Shown here piece after piece: positions 39,787 to 51,796 of a stretch of 64,000 bases of DNA. Made by a program: the position numbers and the translations under genes. The notes beneath the pieces were generated by a model. The model ran no database searches. It was not told where the DNA came from and saw nothing but the letters and a program-made list of their open reading frames with translations. Location of the stretch: contig JAGKQI010000083.1 of NCBI GenBank assembly GCA_018806915.1, positions 434,001 to 498,000 on the forward strand, in the 5' to 3' direction. Numbering within the stretch: the first letter of the stretch is position 1; each line of letters opens with the position of its first letter. The stretch is from Phytophthora colocasiae (Eukaryota; Oomycota; Peronosporomycetes; Peronosporales; Peronosporaceae).

Positions 39787-40700
39787 AAGTATGTATTTGC
39801 TACTGAATCGATGGAGTACTCGGGCCACGAATTGTCGAAAGAAGGCGTACGACCGCTGGATCGATTGGTGACTGCCGTACGAGGTTTTCCAAAGCCGAAC
39901 GATGCTGTGGAAGTGAAGAGATTCGTGCATCTCGCAGGTTACTACCGAAAATTTGTGCCAGGATTCGGTACTTTGATGGAGCCGCTGACGACGCTGCTGC
40001 GTAAGAAAGTGAAGTGGAAATGGGGAGCTTCACAAGAGGAAGCGTTCCTCGCGGTAAAGAAAATATTGACGACGAAACCGGTGTTGAGGTACCCGGAGTT
40101 TTGATTGCCATTTCGATTGAGTACGGATGCTTCTACGATAGGGCTGGGAGCGAGTCTGATGCAAGATGGAGGCGACGGATGGCAACCTGTGGCTTATGCA
40201 AGTAAAGTGAACAACGACGCTGAAGCCAAGTACGGAATTTCTGAGTTAGAATGTCTCGCGGTAGTATGGGCTATCAAACTTTTCAGACCTTACCTGTACG
40301 GACGACGATTTGTAGTGGTGACGGACCACGCAGCCCAGAAATGGTTGATGACCAGTACGAACCTGACGGGTAAACTATATCGCTGGGCGCTGATTCTTCA
40401 AGAATATAATTTTACTGTTGAATACCGGCGGGTAGTACGAATGTAGTTGCTGATGCGTTATCCAGAGCTCCGGTTGTATCGAAGACGTTGGCCGCAGCAG
40501 GACGGAGGAAACGAAAGAAGCGAAGGACGGCGGACGATCAAACGAAGGGCACGGAATCGAGTAAAGCGACGAGCACGGGAGGCGCACGTTGTATGACGAC
40601 AACGGAGCAGGTTCGAAGTGCTAAGACTGGAAAACGGCGAAAGAAGAAGGACAAAAAGCTGTTATCAAACGACACACACGTGAAGAAACTGTGGTGGAGC
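39787..40700 (+). pseudogene. Gypsy-2 RT thumb and RNase H
   Basis: KYVFATESMEYSGHELSKEG and FVHLAGYYRKFVPGFG are the RT thumb. TGA at 40102-40104 interrupts before LPFRLSTDASTIGLGASLMQ (RNase H start). ELECLAVVWAIKLFRPYL and VVTDHAAQKWLM follow. A frameshift near 40430 precedes NVVADALSRAPVV. The tail is Lys/Arg-rich. Confidence 0.85.
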
Positions 40701-42107
40701 GGATCTGGCCAAAATCTGGTTGAGGCCGATCGCGATCGCCACTTGCGCCCAGACACCGACTAACGGAGGGGGTCCCCCGATGATCCGTGATCTTGCTGCG
40801 TGTAGTGTTCACCTTGTGTACCCGTCGGTAGGCGGGTTACGCTCTTCCAGGTGACTTCTGAAGATGTCTTGGGACGAGAAGAATGTCTTGGGTGACGCAG
40901 GGGTTTGAGATAGCGTGGGAATACTTCACTCTACCTCGGAGGGGTTGATCCGGGTCACAGGCGAGTTCTCGAGCCTTGATCCGGTTGCCTGGTCTTCGAT
41001 CCAGGTCTTCCAAGGGTCCAAGGTTGGGGATCTGATCCCTTCCTTTACGATGCTTGCCGCTTCCTATAGCGGGTGTCTTGATGGGTTGAGAGTCGACGAG
41101 ATCGCCAGGCCAAGCAGCCAATTCCTTCCGATCCGTAGTTCGCACGTAAAGGATAGATCACTAGATAGGGTAAAACTGGCCAATGTATTATCCAGAATTA
41201 ACCTCTATGCTAGATCTCTTCTCCTTACCTTCTTGACCCTGGTGGGCCAATGTAATTCCCGGTTCTAGTCTTGGATGAAGGCACTTGTGAGGTCCAGAGC
41301 AAATTCGATTCTGTTTATGGTTATTCCTATGTCTACTAGTCCCGTCCTCATCCGCTATCCTACGATTACCTGACATCCGGCTACACAGCTGCCCTTCCGA
41401 TCTTCGATCTTGATCTCACCTAACCCCTGATCGCGATCTCGATCTGCCGATCTGGCGATCAGCCGATCTGGCGATCTGGCGATCTGGCGATCAGCCGATC
41501 TGCCGATCTGTCGATCTGGCGATCAGCTGATCATCCGATCTGGCGATCAGCCGATCTCGATCAACCATCTCGGTCATCGATCTTGGTCCACCGTCTTGAA
41601 CAATGATCCCGATCAGCAGCCTTCATACTTGATCTCGCGTGCCTGTGTCGTCGACATTCCAGGTCTTGATCTTCCTGGACTTGACCACCGCTCCCCACGC
41701 GACCAATGCTGCCATCATGTCCCCTCGGCAGCATCTCACGGTTATGTTGTCACCGGCCCACCATAGATCGCACCGGTCCCGATCCTCTGCTGCCTTGATC
41801 TCCTTCTCATGCGATCGCAGGCAAGGCGCCCTTTACTCCTCCGACCCTGAGCCGCTACGCGGGACCGTACGGCGGGGTTCTCCAATCACTTAGTCTCACT
41901 CGACCAAGACGCCATCCATCATCGCTGGCGAGATCGAGACAAACATCGATCTGGATCCATTCGTCAGCCATCGTTCGCGCAATCTGGGGTCATCAACTGA
42001 CATCTTGCTTCGCCAGAGGCCCCTGTCGCTTGATCCGACTCTCTCTGGGCCTGACGTTGCCTTTTCCCGGATTTCTTATTCGCGCTTCACCACAAAACCA
42101 ATCTCGC
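40701..42107. mobile_element. Unidentified 1.4-kb insertion inside Gypsy-2 pol
   Basis: Base composition and codon pattern change sharply between the RNase H tail and the integrase. GGAGCG occurs at both edges (40695-40700 and 42108-42113) and may be the target duplication. No terminal inverted repeats, LTR ends or coding domain were recognised, so the boundaries are approximate. It contains the GATC-rich repeat at 41406-41626. Confidence 0.4.
41406..41626. repeat. GATC-rich short tandem repeat
   Basis: Imperfect units such as CGATCTGG, CGATCAGC and CGATCTGC repeat every 6-10 bp. I count 23 GATC sites in about 220 bp. Confidence 0.8.
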
Positions 42108-44110
42108 GGAGCGAAGCATTGAAACGGACCCCTAACGAGACCAAGGAGGTGCAACGAATGTATGAAGATGCTGGAGTAACTGCGGGCGGGTCGATGACTG
42201 ACAGTGGACGGACAACGAAGGAAACGAGGAGCGGGCCATCTGCCAAAAGCACCTTGTCAGTTGAAGTTGCCACCACTAATGCTGATGACGCACTACGAAC
42301 CGAAACCGACGAAGTGACGAGTTGCGAACGACGAACACGGTGCCGATACGGGGACCGGAGACCAGTGTAACGATTCAGCGGACGAGTACGAATGATGCGC
42401 GTTGGAGTAAACACGAACGAGCCCGTGGTGAACGCCGACGGAGACGGGAACAGGGTGACACCTTGCAGTTAACGGACGAAGAAATCTGTGAAGCTCAGAT
42501 GCAGAGTAAACTGGTCCAACGATTAACCAAAGACGGCGAGTATCGAAACATGCGAGTGACGACGAGCTACGGTATGGCTGTGATCGAAACGACGAATGGC
42601 ATACGGGTGATATTACCTGCAGTGTTACGACCAATTGCATTCAAAGAATGTCATGACTCAATATGGGCTAGACACTTACGGACGACGCACACTCAAGCGA
42701 GAATTTCCCAAGTGTATTGGTGGCCAAACTTGGCAAAAGACGTGAAATGCTGGATACGAGGATGTCAAGAATGCGGTAGCCGGAAAGCGAAGCCGAAAGA
42801 AATTGTACCTCCGTTGCGAAGTTTACGAGGAGGAGACGTTGGCGATCGCTGGGCATTAAACGTGGCAGGGCCCTTACCTGTTGGAGAGAACGGACAACGG
42901 TATGTGATTGCAGCACTGGAGTAGGTGACACGATATGCAGTTGCCACGACGATGGAGACTCATGAAGCGGACAAAGTTGCGAGCTTCCTGATGAAGGAGA
43001 TTGCCTTGAAATTTGGACCTTTTCGGGAGCTGTTGACGGACGGAGCCCCTGAGTTGACGGGCAAAGTCATTGATGAGCTGGTGAGACTATTGCAGGCTCA
43101 ACAGACGAATCCAGTGCCGTACCGACCTCAGATGATTGGACTAGTGGAACGGTTCCACAGGACTTGGAAGGATTGTGTGGCGACCTACATGAGTGACGAA
43201 CGGCAATTCGACTGGGGTAACTGGGTGGATTTTGCTGTCTACTCATACAACTCGGGTAAACACTCGACAGTGGCGTTGTCACCTAACGAATTGATGATGG
43301 GACGAAAGTTGAGGACACCGAACGAATTATTGCGGAGTACACATGTGACTGAAGCAGGTGACCTGTTAGAACATCATCAGAAGCTGCTGAATATGCTAAA
43401 AGCGGAACATGAATGTGCGGAAGTGGCAAGAGAACGCGAACAAGCTCGACAAGCGAAGTACTATGATAGGAAATCACGAACGGGACGAGACTTTGAACCA
43501 GGTGACAGAGTGTGGGTGTTTCGACCTCCGAGAGGATCGAAAGCTTCTAAATTTGTGCTCTTGGATCGGACCGGTACGAGTATTTGAACCCGCGGGTTAC
43601 GATAACCTACTGCTACGAAGAGAAGATCAGGACGGAGGCGGGGAGCTGTTAATAGCTCATGTTTCATTTCTGGTGAGATACCACCACCCCGGCCAAGTGT
43701 TGCAAAGCGTAGGAGACGATATCATTGACGAATTGACGGATGAAGGTACGCTTGAGCGGGAATCGAGTGCAACGACGACCGGAACGACTGATCGAACAAC
43801 GACGGCTCAAATTAATGAAGTCACGGCTGGACGAGTACCAAACCGAAAGGAGCGAACAGTTCCGACTGCGAACGAAAACGACAAACAACGTGGCATGTTG
43901 GTGGAACTTCGAAGACGATGTCGAAGGAATGCAGCCGGACAGTATGTCCTTGAGGTTGAGTTGCAGCCGCTACGTGAAGATGACGAACGAAGAAATAGTC
44001 AGCGATCTGGGCGCGAGGACGGAACGTTTTGGGTCTCAATACGGGACTACGAACAGTTCTTTCAAGCCGCCAGAGTCGTGGAAGACTCTGGAGAAGGAGA
44101 AGGCGTGTAA
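42108..44110 (+). pseudogene. Gypsy-2 integrase and C-terminal region, broken
   Basis: The HHCC finger has FKECHDSIWARHLRTTHT then CWIRGCQECGSRKAK. TAG at 42922-42924 cuts the DDE core after YVIAALE. The core continues LLTDGAPELTGKVIDELVRL, PYRPQMIGLVERFHRTWKD. After a frameshift near 43560 the C-terminal domain reads LCSWIGPVRVFEPAGYDNLL. The last frame ends with GGC GTG TAA, where TGTAA is the first five bases of the 3' LTR. Confidence 0.85.
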
Positions 44111-45072
44111 CAGGATTAGTGCGCATCTTGAAGAGACAACGGCCAATGATGGTGGACGGGTGAATGTAACTACCATGAATGATCGAAGAACGCCACAAGT
44201 TGAAGTTGGCATTGATGGACGAACGCTAGACGATCGAGACGAAGGAGAAATAACGACTTCGGCTCACCCCGATGACGGTGATTGGCAGACGACGTCGCAA
44301 ATGATGACAATTACTGGAAACGACGAAGATCTGGGTGGTTCCGACGTGGATCTTAGTCAGCCTCTTCGCATGTGGAAACGAACGATGGACGGAAGCGAGG
44401 ACCCTCGAGTCTCACTATCAAATTTGCTCGACGGCGAGAGCATCGAATTGACATTGACGGAGAGAGGCCCCGACGGTGACAATTGCTGAAGTCGTCCGAA
44501 GACACACTCGTGAAATTACCCCGACACTGAGTCGACGAGCAACAAGAACGGACGTTGAGTGTTGTCGGTGACGACCGATTGACTGACGGACGGACGGACG
44601 AACGAACGAGTGAGGACGAAGGTAAGTAGGAGAGAGCGGGAGTAGGACGAACGGATTGAACTGGTAGCTTAGGACGACAACCGAGTGGAGGCTGATACGA
44701 TCGAGACTTGGACGGGAACCCCTGTGCGTGAAGTTGGTACTAGTAGCGACACCAGCGAGGAGCTCCAAGGAAGATCATTAGTGCTGACGATACGAGGGAG
44801 TTGTTCGAAGTGAACGATTGATTGAACGATTGACGGACGAACGATTGACGGACGGACGGACGGACGAACGAACGATTGAACGTAAGGGGTGAAGACTCTA
44901 TTACATTTGAATACAAATAGGAACGAAGTTCCGGCGCAGGTGACTGAGTCAGTACAGTGTTGCTGTAATTGATCGTGAACTAGCCCTGAAACAAGAACCC
45001 GGCGAGACAAACGTAGATAAGTACTGTCAGCCATACGATCCGCTAGCGAACAGGCGTATTGGGTTCGTCACA
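44106..45072 (+). repeat. Gypsy-2 3' LTR
   Basis: 967 bp, TGTAACAGG...TTCGTCACA. It is preceded by the polypurine tract GGAGAAGGAGAAGG. Almost identical to 34135-35090. Confidence 0.9.
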
Positions 45073-45076
45073 TTAG

Positions 45077-45410
45077 TTTTAAATAAAATAAAGAATGAGT
45101 AATACAATAACACAAACAATTACACAGTTTACAAATACTGAAACAAATGAAACAAGAATAGAGGTGGCATCCCCATTGAGCTTAATGCCATTGATCCTAC
45201 TAAACCAGCTCCCGTATATAAAATACGTCTACGATTTAAAGTTATTCTTTGATCTATTTCTTGATCAATTCTTTCTTCTAATTGTGCTTAGCCTCTATTC
45301 AAAGAAGAAGAGGACCTAATGCCAGTTGCCCCAATGTGGTACCAGTTCTCCCACAAGGCGGAACACCCGACACCGTAAAGATTTAATAGCTGTATTATGT
45401 TTATATAGGT
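45077..45410 (+). other. AT-rich foreign-looking cassette, unit 1, second part
   Basis: Starts TTTTAAATAAAATAAAG then ATG 45095, a 74-codon frame beginning MSNTITQTITQFTNTETNET. After about 26 codons another frame looks more protein-like (ELNAIDPTKPAPVYKIRLRF), which suggests a frameshift. Confidence 0.5.
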
Positions 45411-45741
45411 ACTTACCGAGTATTCCTAGGCTGGCTGCGCCGCTCGATCACTCCTGTCCTCGCTAGCCGCCGCGCCGTTCGCGTAATGTCCTCTGTCGCT
45501 GCTGACGCCGTTTGCGTTTTGGAATGAAAGAATTCTAGAATTTAAATCGACCAATCAGAGGCCATTGAGAGGGTTATCATTAGTGGGCTGTATTTGTAAT
45601 TTTGGCATTCCTGAGAGCAGTCTAGAACATAGGGATAGGCTAAACCATGGGAAAATACAGTTTAGAATACCTACATGTACAAAATTGAGAGACAGGTAGC
45701 TACGCAGGTTTATGCGCTATGACGTTGAACAGACACACAAC

Positions 45742-45780
45742 GGACACACAGACACACAGACACACAGACACACAGACACG
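45742..45780. repeat. ACACAG microsatellite at Helitron 5' end
   Basis: ACACAG/GACACACA repeats near the 5' end of each unit (also about 48022, 50304 and 52590), with small copy-number differences between units. Confidence 0.8.
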
Positions 45781-46006
45781 GCACTAGCCTAGAGGTTAGA
45801 GACTAGCCGAGTGCCGCCCGCTTTTGCGGGCGGTTTGTATGTGTTTGGTTGAAACCCGTAGTGCTCGCTGTTCCAGCTCGCCCTACTACTCTGTAGCCTG
45901 CCTTCGCTTCGCTCGGAGGGGACAAAAACATACACAGTGTTTTATATGCACAGTGAACATGTATTTGTTGTTATGAAAATGCAGTGATCTCCTTCTTCCT
46001 CTTGCT

Positions 46007-47228
46007 CACATCTCGAATATCTGTCGGTAAACAATATTCTGTGTGTACACTCCATCGGCGTCCACCTGGTCAGGATACTCGATCATCACCTTGAGTCTCG
46101 ACCGCGCTGTCACTCTCGATAACGCCACGTACAGCTGTCCGTGTGAGAAGCAAGGAGTCGCCAAGTATAGTCCGAGATTTTTGTACCGTTTGTCCTTGGG
46201 CCTTGTTGATTGTCATCGCAAACGCTGGTTGCACTGGGAACTGCTTACGACGTAGACGGAAGGGGAACTCACGCGTGTCCCCGTCACTGAGGAACACAAT
46301 CCGCGGAATGAACACATGCTAGCCGTGGCGTTCCCCTGTCATGATGGTCGCATGGATCACGTGAGGTTTCAGCTCCACAACACGGAGGCGCGTTCCGTTG
46401 CACAGTCCAAGATTGGGATTCAGGTTGCGCATCATCGTAACTTATGATGGATATCCGAGTACCGACGTGTCCTTTTCGGAGGTCTCGCGAGTCTGAATCG
46501 ACAATGCCTCATGATCGGCGCGCCCTTCTTCAGAGTTAGTTTGTGCGGCGGGATTCCGTTCATATTTACTGAATGCAGGAGTTCAGGCTCAAAGTAATCA
46601 GCGTCACCGTCATTATCCACAGAATCGTTGGACAAATACTCCTGGGCGTCACCTTCCAGCTTCTGAGAAACAGATTCGTTGATACGCTGCACGATCATGT
46701 TCGTAGTCGTCAATATCGTTCGGTTGGCAAAGTACTCATCCGTGGCGATCTCAGGGTTATTAATGTCTGCATGCATCTCGTCAATGATGCGTCGCATGCC
46801 TCTGGGAGTGGTGCCAGGCCGAACCTCTTCATCTTCTTCTTCCGGCTCCTCCTCCGGTTCGCTCTCAATCAACATGTCGCTCGGGATCTTGATGAAATCT
46901 GGTCCAAGTCCAGCATTCACTTGGTGCCTTCCTTCGCCCACTTGAAGGAGAAACTCAGAGAATGCTGCCAGTTCTTCCGCTGTCGTTTCATTCGCAGCCG
47001 ACCTCACACGCATGTTCTCCGTAAGATGAACTTGTTCGAATTTGCTCCACAACTCCGAAGACTTTAGACACGCGTCGATGGGTATCGGCAGGCGTTCCCT
47101 GCAGTACCACTGGTAGAATTTGTCTGAAATCTCCTGAAAGGACGACCACTTTCCCGCCAAATGGCCCCGTAGCGAACGGTCCACAGCCTCAAAAGCGTGA
47201 CGATGGGCCATCGGAGCTTCGTCCCAGA
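46007..47228 (-). pseudogene. Helitron helicase C-terminal half, unit 2
   Basis: Same motifs as unit 1 with MAHRHAFEAVDRSLRGHLAG intact. TAG replaces Gln in ERHGQHVF (near 46320). An extra T near 46180 shifts the frame after [10 protein letters not shown]. Neither change allows a working helicase. Confidence 0.82.
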
Positions 47229-47692
47229 TAATTAAAGCTGTTTTAATTTAAAGAAACAATATAGGACTCTAACAGATTTTCCATCTGATGAATCAATTAT
47301 ATTTTTCCCGGTTGCGGCTTTAAGAGGCAATATTGAGTGGGGTGATTTTAGAGATTAGTTTTAAATAAAATAAAGAATGAGTAATACAATAACACAAACA
47401 ATTACACAGTTTACAAATACTGAAACAAATGAAACAAGAATAGAGGTAGCATCCCCATTGAGCTTAATGCCATTGATCCTACTAAACCAGCTCCCGTATA
47501 TAAAATACGTCTACGATTTAAAGTTATTCTTTGATCTATTTCTTGATCAATTCTTTCTTCTAATTGTGCTTAGCCTCTATTCAAAGAAGAAGAGGACCTA
47601 ATGCCAGTTGCCCCAATGTGGTACCAGTTCTCCCACAAGGCGGAACACCCGACACCGTAAAGATTTAATAGCTGTATTATGTTTATATAGGT
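47229..47692 (+). other. AT-rich foreign-looking cassette, unit 2
   Basis: It is collinear with the cassette in unit 1: the plus-strand C-terminal frame ending GDFRD-stop, 20 nt, then ATG 47377 MSNTITQTITQ (74 codons). Not interrupted here. Confidence 0.55.
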
Positions 47693-48290
47693 ACTTACCG
47701 AGTATTCCTAGGCTGGCTGCGCCGCTCGATCACTCCTGTCCTCGCTAGCCGCCGCGCCGTTCGCGTAATGTCCTCTGTCGCTGCTGACGCCGTTTGCGTT
47801 TTGGAATGAAAGAATTCTAGAATTTAAATCGACCAATCAGAGGCCATTGAGAGGGTTATCATTAGTGGGCTGTATTTGTATTTTTGGCATTCCTGAGAGC
47901 AGTCTAGAACATAGGGATAGGCTAAACCATGGGAAAATACAGTTTAGAATACCTACATGTACAAAATTGAGAGACAGGTAGCTACGCAGGTTTATGCGCT
48001 ATGACGTTGAACAGACACACAACGGACACACAGACACACAGACACACAGACACACAGACACGGCACTAGCCTAGAGGTTAGAGACTAGCCGAGTGCCGCC
48101 CGCTTTTGCGGGCGGTTTGTATGTGTTTGGTTGAAACCCGTAGTGCTCGCTGTTCCAGCTCGCCCTACTACTCTGTAGCCCCTGCCTTCGCTTCGCTCGG
48201 AGGGGACAAAAACATACACAGTGTTTTATATGCACAGTGAACATGTATTTGTTGTTATGAAAAATGCAGTGATCTCCTTCTTCCTCTTGC

Positions 48291-49513
48291 TCACATCTCG
48301 AATATCTGTCGGTAAACAATATTCTGTGTGTACACTCCATCGGCGTCCACCTGGTCAGGATACTCGATCATCACCTTGAGTCTCGACCGCGCTGTCACTC
48401 TCGATAACGCCACGTACAGCTGTCCGTGTGAGAAGCAAGGAGTCGCCAAGTATAGTCCGAGATTTTGTACCGTTTGTCCTTGGGCCTTGTTGATTGTCAT
48501 CGCAAACGCTGGTTGCACTGGGAACTGCTTACGACGTAGACGGAAGGGGAACTCACGCGTGTCCCCGTCACTGAGGAACACAATCCGCGGAATGAACACA
48601 TGCTAGCCGTGGCGTTCCCCTGTCATGATGGTCGCATGGATCACGTGAGGTTTCAGCTCCACAACACGGAGGCGCGTTCCGTTGCACAGTCCAAGATTGG
48701 GATTCAGGTTGCGCATCATCGTAACTTATGATGGATATCCGAGTACCGACGTGTCCTTTTCGGAGGTCTCGCGAGTCTGAATCGACAATGCCTCATGATC
48801 GGCGCGCCCTTCTTCAGAGTTAGTTTGTGCGGCGGGATTCCGTTCATATTTACTGAATGCAGGAGTTCAGGCTCAAAGTAATCAGCGTCACCGTCATTAT
48901 CCACAGAATCGTTGGACAAATACTCCTGGGCGTCACCTTCCAGCTTCTGAGAAACAGATTCGTTGATACGCTGCACGATCATGTTCGTAGTCGTCAATAT
49001 CGTTCGGTTGGCAAAGTACTCATCCGTGGCGATCTCAGGGTTATTAATGTCTGCATGCATCTCGTCAATGATGCGTCGCATGCCTCTGGGAGTGGTGCCA
49101 GGCCGAACCTCTTCATCTTCTTCTTCCGGCTCCTCCTCCGGTTCGCTCTCAATCAACATGTCGCTCGGGATCTTGATGAAATCTGGTCCAAGTCCAGCAT
49201 TCACTTGGTGCCTTCCTTCGCCCACTTGAAGGAGAAACTCAGAGAATGCTGCCAGTTCTTCCGCTGTCGTTTCATTCGCAGCCGACCTCACACGCATGTT
49301 CTCCGTAAGATGAACTTGTTCGAATTTGCTCCACAACTCCGAAGACTTTAGACACGCGTCGATGGGTATCGGCAGGCGTTCCCTGCAGTACCACTGGTAG
49401 AATTTGTCTGAAATCTCCTGAAAGGACGACCACTTTCCCGCCAAATGGCCCCGTAGCGAACGGTCCACAGCCTCAAAAGCGTGACGATGGGCCATCGGAG
49501 CTTCGTCCCAGAT
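48291..49513 (-). pseudogene. Helitron helicase C-terminal half, unit 3
   Basis: The helicase part of a 299-codon frame (48716-49615) starts with LIIWDEAPMAHRHAFEAVDR; the N-terminal 35 codons come from antisense of the AT-rich cassette. A second frame (48291-48599) starts at [13 protein letters not shown], after the TAG that replaces Gln. No Walker A and no Rep domain. Confidence 0.82.
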
Positions 49514-49976
49514 AATTAAAGCTGTTTTTAATTTAAAGAAACAATATAGGACTCTAACAGATTTTCCATCTGATGAATCAATTATATTTTTCCCGGTTGC
49601 GGCTTTAAGAGGCAATATTGAGTGGGGTGATTTTAGAGATTAGTTTTAAATAAAATAAAGAATGAGTAATACAATAACACAAACAATTACACAGTTTACA
49701 AATACTGAAACAAATGAAACAAGAATAGAGGTGGCATCCCCATTGAGCTTAATGCCATTGATCCTACTAAACCAGCTCCCGTATATAAAATACGTCTACG
49801 ATTTAAAGTTATTCTTTGATCTATTTCTTGATCAATTCTTTCTTCTAATTGTGCTTAGCCTCTATTCAAAGAAGAAGAGGACCTAATGCCAGTTGCCCCA
49901 ATGTGGTACCAGTTCTCCCACAAGGCGGAACACCCGACACCGTAAAGATTTAATAGCTGTATTATGTTTATATAGG
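49514..49976 (+). other. AT-rich foreign-looking cassette, unit 3
   Basis: Same cassette, with ATG at 49662. Codons are A/T-ending, in contrast to the G/C-ending helicase next to it. Confidence 0.55.
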
Positions 49977-50575
49977 TACTTACCGAGTATTCCTAGGCTG
50001 GCTGCGCCGCTCGATCACTCCTGTCCTCGCTAGCCGCCGCGCCGTTCGCGTAATGTCCTCTGTCGCTGCTGACGCCGTTTGCGTTTTGGAATGAAAGAAT
50101 TCTAGAATTTAAATCGACCAATCAGAGGCCATTGAGAGGGTTATCATTAGTGGGCTGTATTTGTAATTTTGGCATTCCTGAGAGCAGTCTAGAACATAGG
50201 GATAGGCTAAACCATGGGAAAATACAGTTTAGAATACCTACATGTACAAAATTGAGAGACAGGTAGCTACGCAGGTTTATGCGCTATGACGTTGAACAGA
50301 CACACAACGGACACACAGACACACAGACACACAGACACACAGACACGGCACTAGCCTAGAGGTTAGAGACTAGCCGAGTGCCGCCCGCTTTTGCGGGCGG
50401 TTTGTATGTGTTTGGTTGAAATCCGTAGTGCTCGCTGTTCCAGCTCGCCCTACTACTCTGTAGCCCCTGCCTTCGCTTCGCTCGGAGGGGACAAAAACAT
50501 ACACAGTGTTTCATATGCACAGTGAACATGTATTTGTTGTTATGAAAAATGCAGTGATCTCCTTCTTCCTCTTGC

Positions 50576-51796
50576 TCACATCTCGAATATCTGTCGGTAA
50601 ACAATATTCTGTGTGTACACTCCATCGGCGTCCACCTGGTCAGGATACTCGATCATCACCTTGAGTCTCGACCGCGCTGTCACTCTCGATAACGCCACGT
50701 ACAGCTGTCCGTGTGAGAAGCAAGGAGTCGCCAAGTATAGTCCGAGATTTTGTACCGTTTGTCCTTGGGCCTTGTTGATTGTCATCGCAAACGCTGGTTG
50801 CACTGGGAACTGCTTACGACGTAGACGGAAGGGGAACTCACGCGTGTCCCCGTCACTGAGGAACACAATCCGCGGAATGAACACATGCTAGCCGTGGCGT
50901 TCCCCTGTCATGATGGTCGCATGGATCACGTGAGGTTTCAGCTCCACAACACGGAGGCGCGTTCCGTTGCACAGTCCAAGATTGGGATTCAGGTTGCGCA
51001 TCATCGTAACTTATGATGGATATCCGAGTACCGACGTGTCCTTTCGGAGGTCTCGCGAGTCTGAATCGACAATGCCTCATGATCGGCGCGCCCTTCTTCA
51101 GAGTTAGTTTGTGCGGCGGGATTCCGTTCATATTCACTGAATGCAGGAGTTCAGGCTCAAAGTAATCAGCGTCACCGTCATTATCCACAGAATCGTTGGA
51201 CAAATACTCCTGGGCGTCACCTTCCAGCTTCTGAGAAACAGATTCGTTGATACGCTGCACGATCATGTTCGTAGTCGTCAATATCGTTCGGTTGGCAAAG
51301 TACTCATCCGTGGCGATCTCAGGGTTATTAATGTCTGCATGCATCTCGTCAATGATGCGTCGCATGCCTCTGGGAGTGGTGCCAGGCCGAACCTCTTCAT
51401 CTTCTTCTTCCGGCTCCTCCTCCGGTTCGCTCTCAATCAACATGTCGCTCGGGATCTTGATGAAATCTGGTCCAAGTCCAGCATTCACTTGGTGCCTTCC
51501 TTCGCCCACTTGAAGGAGAAACTCAGAGAATGCTGCCAGTTCTTCCGCTGTCGTTTCATTCGCAGCCGACCTCACACGCATGTTCTCCGTAAGATGAACT
51601 TGTTCGAATTTGCTCCACAACTCCGAAGACTTTAGACACGCGTCGATGGGTATCGGCAGGCGTTCCCTGCAGTACCACTGGTAGAATTTGTCTGAAATCT
51701 CCTGAAAGGACGACCACTTTCCCGCCAAATGGCCCCGTAGCGAACGGTCCACAGCCTCAAAAGCGTGACGATGGGCCATCGGAGCTTCGTCCCAGA
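50576..51796 (-). pseudogene. Helitron helicase C-terminal half, unit 4
   Basis: Same gene. One T is lost near 51043 (CCTTTCGG for CCTTTTCGG), which lets the 348-codon frame read 50853-51899. The shared TAG for Gln remains. Confidence 0.82.

Larger units (their letters stand above)
34135..45072 (+). mobile_element. Gypsy-2 LTR retrotransposon, defective, 10.9 kb
   Basis: LTRs at 34135-35090 and 44106-45072 flank gag, protease, RT, RNase H and integrase in plus orientation. TTAG at 34131-34134 and 45073-45076 is the 4-bp target duplication. The coding region carries several frameshifts and stops and a 1.4-kb insertion. Confidence 0.9.
32584..45802 (-). mobile_element. Helitron-like array unit 1 (32584-34134 and 45077-45802), interrupted by Gypsy-2
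   Basis: The 3' terminus is CTAG at 32584-32587 with the 8-bp-stem hairpin CCGCCCGC-TTT-GCGGGCGG at 32595-32613. Removing Gypsy-2 and one TTAG copy restores a unit of about 2.28 kb collinear with units 2-4. The 5' end (minus strand) is TCTCTAACCTCTAGGCTAGTGCC near 45802. It differs from units 2-4 by an 8-bp deletion in the helicase and by keeping Gln where they have a stop. Confidence 0.75.
45803..48084 (-). mobile_element. Helitron-like array unit 2
   Basis: 2282-bp unit between successive CTAG termini, with the hairpin CCGCCCGC-TTTT-GCGGGCGG at its 3' end. Contents in element order: microsatellite 5' end, GC-rich leader, AT-rich cassette, helicase half, hairpin, CTAG. It is nearly identical to units 3 and 4. 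Confidence 0.82.
48085..50369 (-). mobile_element. Helitron-like array unit 3
   Basis: 2285-bp unit with the same architecture as unit 2. CTAG at 48085, hairpin directly inside, and 5' TCTCTAACCTCTAGGC abutting unit 4. Confidence 0.82.

Noticed and set aside
41406..41626. CRISPR-like array from regularly spaced GATC repeats
   Set aside because: Repeats are too short, imperfect and lack unique spacers of constant length. Genome type is eukaryotic.
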